From Prevotella sp. CAG:1058 (GTDB lineage Bacteria > Bacteroidota > Bacteroidia > Bacteroidales > Bacteroidaceae): a DNA stretch of 28,422 bases. The translations under genes were made by a program, and so were the position numbers. Below are positions 15,031 to 21,461 of this stretch, piece after piece (positions within the stretch are counted from its first letter, which is position 1; each line of letters starts with the position of its first letter). Location: the NCBI GenBank assembly GCA_000433175.1, contig HF986641.1, positions 1 through 28,422 of the forward strand, given 5' to 3'. The notes below the pieces were generated by a model, which searched no databases, was not told the origin of the DNA, and saw nothing but the letters and a program-made list of their open reading frames with translations.

Positions 15031-15063
15031 AACGCCTGGCTGACTGAAAGTCGGCCAGGCGTT
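15031..15063 (-). terminator. Strong hairpin downstream of the 414-aa cargo gene
   Basis: AACGCCTGGC (15031-15040) pairs with GCCAGGCGTT (15054-15063), and GACT with AGTC inside, giving a 15-bp stem with one wobble and loop GAA. No T run follows on either strand; it may act as an RNA 3' end stabiliser or a Rho-assisted stop. Confidence 0.6.
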
Positions 15064-15181
15064 GGTTGATGTGTCCCGTCACCGTTGTTTGGCGGCGGTG
15101 CGCTCTTCTGTCGCTGCGGCATTTTGACGCGCTCACCGGCTTTTCGCCGTTTGCCGTCTCTTTAGTCGGTTTGCCGTCCTG

Positions 15182-16426
15182 TTATTTTACGGCAAACTTC
15201 CTGACGCATGTGCCGCTCTTCGTGGTTACCTTTACCATGTAAACGCCAGGAGTGAACGATGACAGGTCATGGCTGTAATCATGTCCGTTGACTTCGGCTG
15301 TTGCCATGTTTGCGCCTGATGCGGAGTAAATCGATACGCTGCTTATCTCGCTTGCATTGCCTGTAACGTAAAGCTTGTTGCCGTTTACGTTCACGCTTGC
15401 GCCGGCCTGGTTGTCACTGGTTGTGACGGTGTTGATACTTGCCGGAACATCGCTGACGTACATGCGTATTGCGGCTGTGCCGAAGCCGTAGCTCGACCAG
15501 TCGCTGGCACGGTAGCCGTCGGTTTCGGCGAACACGTTGTACATCTGTCCGGGTGTAATCTGGTCAACGGCAATGCCATAGCCATAGAAGGATATTCCTA
15601 ACATATAGTCGCCGCTTGCAAGGTATATCGGCTCTTCCAGCTTATAATAGTGCATGCCGCGTTGTAAGCCCTGGTTGTGTGTGCCGAAGTATATTTGCTC
15701 GTCCAAGTTATAGTAACCGTTTTCGTTAGGTGCTGACTGGGCGTCCCATTTCCAGATGTATATGCCTATTTTGTCGCCTTCAATTCGTCCCCATGCGGCT
15801 GACACTGAGTCGAGCACTACGGGATTGGAGATGTGGAAGGTGTTGGCAACGAGTATTGACCCAAAGTCGGGTAAACCGAGAGCGTTGTCGTCTACGTACA
15901 TCGAAGGTGTGGTGTGGTCGTAGGCAAATTCGTTTTCTGATATTGTGATTGTTGTAGATGCGGAGTTGTTGTCAGGGTTCTCGTCCTCCTTGCCTGTTAT
16001 TTCAGCTGTAGCCGTGAGCGTCTGCTTTTTCGCCGGAGCGTCAATTTCTGTGCTTATCTCGATTGTGAGGTTGGCGTTAGCGCCTGAAGCAAGGTCTGCA
16101 AAATCGGCGGTTCCTATCGTGGCGTCGCCAATGCTCAGTGTGACGGTTCCCGAAACGGTTTCGCTTCCCAAGTTGGTTACCTGCGTTTCAATCGGCATGC
16201 CGTTGATGAGGTTTAACGGAAGGAAGGTAGGTACTGGTTTGGGGAATGTCACTTCAACGTCGCAGTTGGCCTCTCCGGCTTTTGCCGCGTTGAGGCTTGG
16301 CAGGATGGTTGACATTGGTGTTTTGTCAGAAGCAAATATTCTTGCCTTTTGCGGCTGAACGCTTGCCTGTGAATAGGCTGCCACGCATAAAGCCGCGCCT
16401 ATGAATGAACAGATAAATCTCTTCAT
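15182..16426 (-). CDS. T9SS type A cargo protein, short paralogue
   Basis: 414 residues starting at MKRFICSFIGAALCVAAYSQ, a signal peptide; the frame is open to 16519, but the upstream extension has no signal character. A CARDB-like Ig module lies at about 65-165 (VTNLGSETVSGTVTLSIGD). A beta module of about 150 residues follows (IGIYIWKWD, LASGDYMLGISFYGYGIAVDQITPGQMYNVF), and then a type A sorting domain at about 340-414 (VSIYSASGANMATAEV ... TPGVYMVKV ... VRKFAVK). All three modules match the C-terminal ~430 residues of the 1130-aa protein at 16574, so it is a tandem paralogue of that part. Expected at the cell surface or secreted. Confidence 0.85.
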   Translation of the reverse strand: MKRFICSFIGAALCVAAYSQASVQPQKARIFASDKTPMSTILPSLNAAKAGEANCDVEVTFPKPVPTFLPLNLINGMPIETQVTNLGSETVSGTVTLSIGDATIGTADFADLASGANANLTIEISTEIDAPAKKQTLTATAEITGKEDENPDNNSASTTITISENEFAYDHTTPSMYVDDNALGLPDFGSILVANTFHISNPVVLDSVSAAWGRIEGDKIGIYIWKWDAQSAPNENGYYNLDEQIYFGTHNQGLQRGMHYYKLEEPIYLASGDYMLGISFYGYGIAVDQITPGQMYNVFAETDGYRASDWSSYGFGTAAIRMYVSDVPASINTVTTSDNQAGASVNVNGNKLYVTGNASEISSVSIYSASGANMATAEVNGHDYSHDLSSFTPGVYMVKVTTKSGTCVRKFAVK

Positions 16427-16469
16427 GATAATGTTGTTAAATGCTTGAAAATATGGTTTGTAAATGGGG

Positions 16470-16489
16470 TCAACAAGTAAGCTGTTGAC
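16470..16489. promoter_or_regulatory. Inverted repeat upstream of the 414-aa cargo gene
   Basis: GTCAACA (16470-16476) and TGTTGAC (16483-16489) form a perfect 7-7-7 dyad, followed by GTTTTTT on the plus strand. No plus-strand gene precedes it, so it is more likely an operator for the minus-strand gene, 44 bp from its ATG, than a terminator. Confidence 0.35.
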
Positions 16490-16502
16490 GTTTTTTAGCG
16501 AA

Positions 16503-16541
16503 AATCGACTGGCGCACACATTGGCGATGCGCCAGTCGATT
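16503..16541 (-). terminator. Intrinsic terminator of the 1130-aa cargo gene
   Basis: AATCGACTGGCGCA (16503-16516) pairs perfectly over 14 bp with TGCGCCAGTCGATT (16528-16541) across an 11-base loop. On the minus strand the stem runs into TTTT. It lies 33 bp after the stop codon at 16574 and separates the two cargo genes into different transcripts. Confidence 0.8.
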
Positions 16542-16573
16542 CTTTAAGGATAGGTGTTTTTTGCCTTTTTATT

Positions 16574-19500
16574 TTACTTGACAACAAACTTCAGAACTTC
16601 AGTCTTGCCATTAGCTGTAACCTTGGCGAAGTAGATGCCCGGTGTGTAGCTTGAAACGTTGCAAGAGAAGCTGTTGCCCTGAACCTTCGAAGAGCACATT
16701 ACAGAGCCTGACGTTGAGTATATAGCAACGCTTGTGATTTCTCCTTCACCGGCTGTGATTGTAAGTGTCTCGCTTGCAGGATTCGGATACAAGCTGAGCG
16801 ATGTGCCGCCTTCTACTGTGCTGATTGACGCGCCGCCGCCTTCACCCAATATGGCGCGGATAGCCATTGTTCCAAGGTTCGAGTACCTCTGGTCTACTGC
16901 AACGAAGCCTTCATCATAATATGTGCCGATGGTGTAGAGCTGGCCGGGAGCCTTCCTGTCTACTGCCAGAGGCCATCCGGTAGAAACACGTGCCGAGATG
17001 AGGTAGTCGCCTGCCGGGAGATTTACGTCGTCGTCAATTGCATATTCGAACTGGCCTGTGCCGTATTCCTTGTCAACTGTTGTTGTGTAAACAAGGTCGC
17101 TTTCGCTCAACGGGTGGAATCCACTTGCTGTCGGTTCCTTTTCATACCACTTGTAGACATTCAGTACTACAGCAGACATTTCGTCTTCCTGGCCGAAACC
17201 TACGGATATGCCGTTAAGTCTTGCGTCATTGTTGAGGTGGAATACAACTCCGGCTTCCATCAATCCACCGTTTCCAATTGAACCGACTTCGAGGTTGTTG
17301 GGCTGGTTGCCGTAGTAAGTGTTGTCGGCAATCTTGTCATATCCGAATACATCGTCGGTTATGGCCACGTTAACGGTGTCGGTATTGTTGTACATGTTGC
17401 TTTCAGGTTCGCCTTCAACGTTGGCAGATACCTTAATAGTAGTTGTCGTTCCGATTTCTCCGTCCAAAGTAACGTATACCGGGGTGTAAATCGTATCGCC
17501 AACAGCTATGTCGGTAAAGTTACCTACGCCAACTACTTCATCGTTTACAGTCATCGTAACGGTACCTGATGCAGGTGTCGTACCTGCGTTGGTTATGGCT
17601 ACAGATGCCTCGAACTCGCCGGCCTGTAACTTTGGAACCCTTGTCGGCAGATAGCCTGTAGCGCCAGCTATTGCTACGTCTTTTTCAGCAACTTCGATTA
17701 TAGTCACGTCACGCAGATAGAAGGTGTAGCCTTGGTTGATTGCGTTCATCTGGAATGCCAACTGGTAAAGTCCGTCAGCGTCAACAGAGAATTCGAAGGT
17801 CTTGTTGCCGAAGATTTCTTCCGAGTAGTCGTCATTGATTTCGTAAACCTTTTCCCATTCTGCCGGGTCGGTGCCGTTGAGTCCGCAAAGAACCTTGTAG
17901 TTGTCATACAGGAACATGAAGCCATAGTAGTCCATTCCGGCCCTGCGGTTGTAGGTCAAGCGGTATGTCTTGCCGGCCTTAAGCTCTATACCGCGTGAGA
18001 TGAGCGGAGTATTGTTGAGTGCCTGGTAAGCTTCGATGGTGCTGTTGTAAATCCAACCTTCCGGTCCGTACCAGTAGTAGCGTCCGTCTTCAGACGAAGT
18101 GAAGTCTGAAATGAACGGTAATTCGGCCTGCTCGAAGTTGACGAACGATGCGGAGTTAGAGTTGTTCTCCGTGTTTTCTTCAGCTACCTCATTCGGTGAG
18201 AATACGGCCGAAGCGGTTACTGTTACCGAGTAAAGTGTACCCGCGTTGTTGAAGTAGTCTTCCGGAACATCGATTGAAACGGTTGCTGTGCCGTTGATGT
18301 CGATTTCTTCCTCAAAGTTCTGCGCCTTGAACTCATCGCCTGCATAAGATGCCGTGAGGATGAAGCTCTTGATAGGAGCAAGACCTACGTTCTGCACTTC
18401 TACGTCGATGGTCTTGATGTCCATGTTGCAGCTTGAGTTGGGAACGATTACCTTGTTGACCTTAATGTCGGGCACGCCCTGGCTTGAGCCTTCGTATATC
18501 TTGATATTCGTGATGCTGGGGCATAATGTGTATGTGTAGTCAGGTACGTCCGGGCATGCGTGGAATGCGAAGAAATATTCGCCGTCAGCCGGAACTTCAA
18601 ACTCGATGTTGTCGTTAGTCCAGCTGCTTCCGTTGATGTTCTCATACGTTCTCAGCACTGTCATGCTTTCCACGTCGTTGCTTGTTCCGAAAAGAACTTC
18701 GAACTTGTCAGCGGTGTCTTGGATGTATGAAATGTAACTGAGTTCCATTGTGGCCTGGCCCTGCTTAAGGACTATGGGGACTGCAGTCACGATATAGTCG
18801 TCCAGGCAGTTGAAAGCAAACGCCCTATAACTGTTGCCTGGGGCATATTGTTCGATTTGCCATGTATAGTTGTCTCCGTCGGCGTCGATGATGTTCCACT
18901 CCGCTACGTCTTCCGGTTCGGTGAAGTCGCATTCGTAGGGAGGCTCAATTGATGTCTTTGTACACATTACGAACTTTTCGAGCCTGTTGTCTTCAAGAAC
19001 CAACGCTTCGCCTTCGCCTTGTACCGTTATTACCACATTGTGGTTGCCGCCGGCTGAAAGGTCGGCCTTTTGGTTGAAAGTATAGGTGGCAGTGCCGCCG
19101 GCGGGTATGCTCAGGTCGGCCATTTCTGTCACTGTCTCGCCTCCGTCGATGGTATATGTAGCCACGATGTGCTCGCAGTTTTCAGTGCCGATGTTCTTTA
19201 TCGTCATCGATACTGTCTCGGCTTCCGAGAGGTCGCCGCTTGTAGGCTGCAGTGAACCTGTAATCAGGAGGTCAACGTTGGCGTTGGCGGTAAGTACGCT
19301 TGAGTCATGCTCTGACGGGAAGTTGCTTACCTCTACGGTGAAGGTGTACTCGTATCCGCCCACGAAGGTGATGTTGTCGCCGTGCGAGTCAGTGTCGTCC
19401 CTTACGAGGTAAGTCGCACCCTCTGAAGGCGAGGGGTTGACAACGAGGAAGTCGTAAACACCGGCAGGGATTTCGATTGATGCCGATTGGCCGGATGTAA

Positions 19501-19966
19501 GGAAGCCCTCGTCGGGTGTTGAACCTTCGGGAAGCACATAGTCGCTCTTCTCGAACACGGTATAGGCGTCAACACCGTTGTCGCAGAAGTCGTTTTCTAT
19601 TTCGCATTCCTTGTCAATCCAAACTTCAAAACCGTCGCCCTTGCCCCAGTCGCTCTTCACGTCCAGCGTGATGCGTGCGTTCTCGCTGTCGATGCGTTTC
19701 ACGCTTGTCAGCTTCATTTTCGGGGTGTTTGCCTTTGCGGCTTTCAGCATGGCGTCCTGTTTCGGCGTCAGGAAGTTGCCCGGCCTTAGAAAGGCGGCGT
19801 GGTTGTTTACAATGGTTGTGCCGTTTTCTTTTGCACCAACCGTGTTTTCAACTGAAGCAGGTATGCTGGTCCCGCCCAATTTATAAATAGGTGGAGCGGA
19901 AACCTCGGTCTGGGCGAACGATGTCAAGCCCAAAGACGCGCATAAGAGTAAAAATAATTGCTTCAT
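16574..19966 (-). CDS. T9SS type A cargo protein with gingipain-type adhesin modules
   Basis: 1130 residues with a signal peptide (1-18, before QTE). Residues about 75-215 resemble DUF2436 of gingipain and HagA adhesin regions (SDWGKGDGFEVWIDKE, IPAGVYDFLVVNPSPSEG, YEYTFTVEV). CARDB-like modules (for example about 225-320, 500-600 and 775-880) alternate with choice-of-anchor-J/cleaved-adhesin modules (about 335-490 and 620-765). The ~150-residue module shared with the 414-aa paralogue and a type A sorting domain (about 1055-1130, VAIYSTSGSVMCSSKV ... TPGIYFAKV ... VLKFVVK) follow. No protease domain is present. Likely a surface adhesin. Its 5' side is only 20 bp from the 46-bp repeat at 19987, so its promoter must lie in or beyond that repeat. 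Confidence 0.85.
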   Translation of the reverse strand: MKQLFLLLCASLGLTSFAQTEVSAPPIYKLGGTSIPASVENTVGAKENGTTIVNNHAAFLRPGNFLTPKQDAMLKAAKANTPKMKLTSVKRIDSENARITLDVKSDWGKGDGFEVWIDKECEIENDFCDNGVDAYTVFEKSDYVLPEGSTPDEGFLTSGQSASIEIPAGVYDFLVVNPSPSEGATYLVRDDTDSHGDNITFVGGYEYTFTVEVSNFPSEHDSSVLTANANVDLLITGSLQPTSGDLSEAETVSMTIKNIGTENCEHIVATYTIDGGETVTEMADLSIPAGGTATYTFNQKADLSAGGNHNVVITVQGEGEALVLEDNRLEKFVMCTKTSIEPPYECDFTEPEDVAEWNIIDADGDNYTWQIEQYAPGNSYRAFAFNCLDDYIVTAVPIVLKQGQATMELSYISYIQDTADKFEVLFGTSNDVESMTVLRTYENINGSSWTNDNIEFEVPADGEYFFAFHACPDVPDYTYTLCPSITNIKIYEGSSQGVPDIKVNKVIVPNSSCNMDIKTIDVEVQNVGLAPIKSFILTASYAGDEFKAQNFEEEIDINGTATVSIDVPEDYFNNAGTLYSVTVTASAVFSPNEVAEENTENNSNSASFVNFEQAELPFISDFTSSEDGRYYWYGPEGWIYNSTIEAYQALNNTPLISRGIELKAGKTYRLTYNRRAGMDYYGFMFLYDNYKVLCGLNGTDPAEWEKVYEINDDYSEEIFGNKTFEFSVDADGLYQLAFQMNAINQGYTFYLRDVTIIEVAEKDVAIAGATGYLPTRVPKLQAGEFEASVAITNAGTTPASGTVTMTVNDEVVGVGNFTDIAVGDTIYTPVYVTLDGEIGTTTTIKVSANVEGEPESNMYNNTDTVNVAITDDVFGYDKIADNTYYGNQPNNLEVGSIGNGGLMEAGVVFHLNNDARLNGISVGFGQEDEMSAVVLNVYKWYEKEPTASGFHPLSESDLVYTTTVDKEYGTGQFEYAIDDDVNLPAGDYLISARVSTGWPLAVDRKAPGQLYTIGTYYDEGFVAVDQRYSNLGTMAIRAILGEGGGASISTVEGGTSLSLYPNPASETLTITAGEGEITSVAIYSTSGSVMCSSKVQGNSFSCNVSSYTPGIYFAKVTANGKTEVLKFVVK

Positions 19967-19986
19967 AATAAATAGATTTAATTTAG

Positions 19987-20032
19987 TTAGTACAATAGTT
20001 CGTTAAAAATTAGCCCAGCCTAAGCGGCTCTG
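19987..20032. repeat. 46-bp direct repeat, copy 1
   Basis: All 46 bases are identical to 28206-28251, in the same orientation, and the identity stops abruptly on both sides. On the minus strand it encodes the last codons of the upstream gene (Arg-Ala-Ala-stop) followed by TAATTTTTAACG. It lies just in front of the 1130-aa cargo gene. Confidence 0.95.
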
Positions 20033-20319
20033 CTTTGATCAAGTTCCTTGAAAAAGCTATCCTCAACTTTGTATAAATCCTGCAGCATCTTCTTGCAATG
20101 CTTTTTCTCTCCAACACCTAACTTGTTATTCAAAGTAGGGATATGCAATGTCGTCTTAAACAATCTCAAATCAGGCAGCATGGCCAAATTGGTTATACCT
20201 GCAGTTTCAGCAATAGCCGCCTGTAAATATACACGCACGAGCGTCATGTAATCTTCCATTCCACCCGTCTTATGTTCTCCGTTATTATTTTTACCAAATA
20301 TTTTACTTAAAAATCCCAT
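20020..20319 (-). CDS. Short hypothetical protein, possibly C-terminally truncated
   Basis: 99 residues, cytoplasmic, with no signal peptide or membrane segment. It begins MGFLSKIFGKNNN, continues with HKTGGMEDYMTLVRVYLQAA, and ends FFKELDQSRAA. I recall, without certainty, Bacteroidales proteins of about 200 residues with this N-terminal half, in which the text continues after the FFKE segment. If so, this copy lost its C-terminal half where the 46-bp repeat begins; the repeat supplies Arg-Ala-Ala and the TAG stop. A full promoter precedes it (20405-20375) and the leader has a small hairpin, so it is probably expressed. Function unknown. Confidence 0.65.
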   Translation of the reverse strand: MGFLSKIFGKNNNGEHKTGGMEDYMTLVRVYLQAAIAETAGITNLAMLPDLRLFKTTLHIPTLNNKLGVGEKKHCKKMLQDLYKVEDSFFKELDQSRAA

Positions 20320-20344
20320 ATTATTATTTTTAATTATTCAAAAC

Positions 20345-20360
20345 ATGGAGACCACTCCAT
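20345..20360 (-). other. Leader hairpin of the 99-aa gene
   Basis: ATGGAG (20345-20350) and CTCCAT (20355-20360) form a 6-bp stem with a 4-base loop in the 5' leader, between the -7 box and the ATG at 20319. It may influence mRNA stability. Confidence 0.35.
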
Positions 20361-20374
20361 TTAAAACATAAGTG

Positions 20375-20405
20375 CAAAATTACATCAAATACAGCAAAAA
20401 TCAAA
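20375..20405 (-). promoter_or_regulatory. Promoter of the 99-aa gene
   Basis: On the minus strand TTTG (20405-20402), a 19-bp spacer, then TAATTTTG (20382-20375): an exact match in both boxes and spacing. It is back to back with the rmlA promoter, the two -33 boxes lying 6 bp apart. Confidence 0.75.
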
Positions 20406-20411
20406 ATAAAA

Positions 20412-20443
20412 TTTGATTATTATCAATTTTTATTATACCTTTG
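20412..20443 (+). promoter_or_regulatory. Promoter of the rmlA-wzc operon
   Basis: TTTG (20412-20415), a 20-bp spacer, then TACCTTTG (20436-20443): an exact match to the Bacteroidetes housekeeping consensus. The start site is expected near 20449, giving a leader of about 115 nt. Confidence 0.85.
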
Positions 20444-20504
20444 CACAAATAATGTTTGAAACCAAGAAAACAACATACACAAGAACAAATAATAGAATCC
20501 AAAT

Positions 20505-20540
20505 AACGCACGTCATGCGTTCAGTTTGACGAGTGTTTTT
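20505..20540 (+). promoter_or_regulatory. Attenuator-like hairpins in the rmlA leader
   Basis: AACGCACGTCA (20505-20515) pairs with TGACGAGTGTT (20527-20537), 10 of 11 positions including one wobble, and the stem ends in TTTTT: an intrinsic-terminator shape about 60 nt after the expected start site. AACGCA (20505-20510) can instead pair perfectly with TGCGTT (20516-20521), which destroys the terminator. The ATG of rmlA follows at 20564. Confidence 0.6.
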
Positions 20541-20563
20541 AACATTACAAAATCAGACACAAA

Positions 20564-21445
20564 ATGAAAGGAATCGTATTGGCTGGTGGGTCAGGCACCA
20601 GGCTATATCCAATCACAAAAGGCATCAGCAAACAGTTGATACCTATCTTTGACAAGCCAATGATATACTATCCTATATCAGTCCTGATGCTTGCCGGAAT
20701 TAAAGAAATACTCATCATATCGACACCTTACGACCTTCCTGGATTCAAGCGTCTTTTAGGCGACGGTTCAGATTACGGCGTACGTTTTGAATATGCAGAA
20801 CAACCTTCACCTGACGGACTTGCCCAAGCATTCATTATTGGTGAGAAATTTGTCGGTAACGACAGCGTTTGCCTTGTACTTGGAGACAACATATTCCACG
20901 GTGCCGGTTTCTCTGCAATGCTACAAGATAGCGTTAAAGAAGCCGAGCAAAACAACAAAGCCACAGTTTTCGGATATTATGTAAACGACCCTGAACGTTA
21001 CGGTGTGGCTGAATTCGACAAAAATGGTAATTGCTTAAGTATCGAGGAAAAACCAGAGCATCCAAAAAGCAATTACGCAGTTGTCGGATTGTATTTCTAT
21101 CCGAACAGTGTTATCAATATCGCAAAAAACATCAAGCCAAGCAAACGCGGCGAATTAGAAATAACATCGGTTAATCAAGAATACCTCCAACAGAACAATC
21201 TGAAGGTTAAAACCCTGCAAAGGGGTTTCGCATGGCTTGACACTGGCACACATGACAGCCTTAGCGAGGCCTCCACGTTCATCGAGGTAATAGAAAAGCG
21301 TCAAGGCCTTAAAATAGCATGTCTTGAAGAAATAGCATTCAAACAAGGGTGGATTAATGCCGACAAGCTAAAGGAGGTAGCAAAGCCTATGCTTAAGAAT
21401 GATTACGGGAAATATCTCATGAGTTTGATTACTGAAACCATCTAG
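20564..21445 (+). CDS. rmlA: Glucose-1-phosphate thymidylyltransferase
   Basis: 293 residues, the usual length. The enzyme joins dTTP and glucose 1-phosphate to form dTDP-glucose, the first step towards dTDP-rhamnose and related sugars. The nucleotidyltransferase signature [13 protein letters not shown] (residues 6-18) is complete. The [15 protein letters not shown] segment, the metal-binding aspartate in [10 protein letters not shown], and the EEKP motif are also present. rmlB, rmlC and rmlD are not in the window. The BY-kinase gene starts 16 bp after its stop codon, so the pair forms an operon for surface polysaccharide production. Also called rfbA. Confidence 0.95.
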   Translation: MKGIVLAGGSGTRLYPITKGISKQLIPIFDKPMIYYPISVLMLAGIKEILIISTPYDLPGFKRLLGDGSDYGVRFEYAEQPSPDGLAQAFIIGEKFVGNDSVCLVLGDNIFHGAGFSAMLQDSVKEAEQNNKATVFGYYVNDPERYGVAEFDKNGNCLSIEEKPEHPKSNYAVVGLYFYPNSVINIAKNIKPSKRGELEITSVNQEYLQQNNLKVKTLQRGFAWLDTGTHDSLSEASTFIEVIEKRQGLKIACLEEIAFKQGWINADKLKEVAKPMLKNDYGKYLMSLITETI

Positions 21446-21461
21446 ACAAAATAACAGGATA

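Larger units (their letters stand above)
14722..15181. other. Intergenic region between the lipoprotein and the 414-aa cargo gene
   Basis: 460 bp without a supported gene. It contains 22-bp array copy C (14809-14896), a perfect 12-bp dyad TGTTACGTAACA (14920-14931) that could be a regulator site, and the hairpin at 15031-15063. No confident promoter for the lipoprotein gene was seen. Confidence 0.7.

Noticed and set aside
16470..16496. Plus-strand intrinsic terminator
   Set aside because: The hairpin and T run look right, but no plus-strand gene lies within several kilobases upstream. Kept only as a possible operator.
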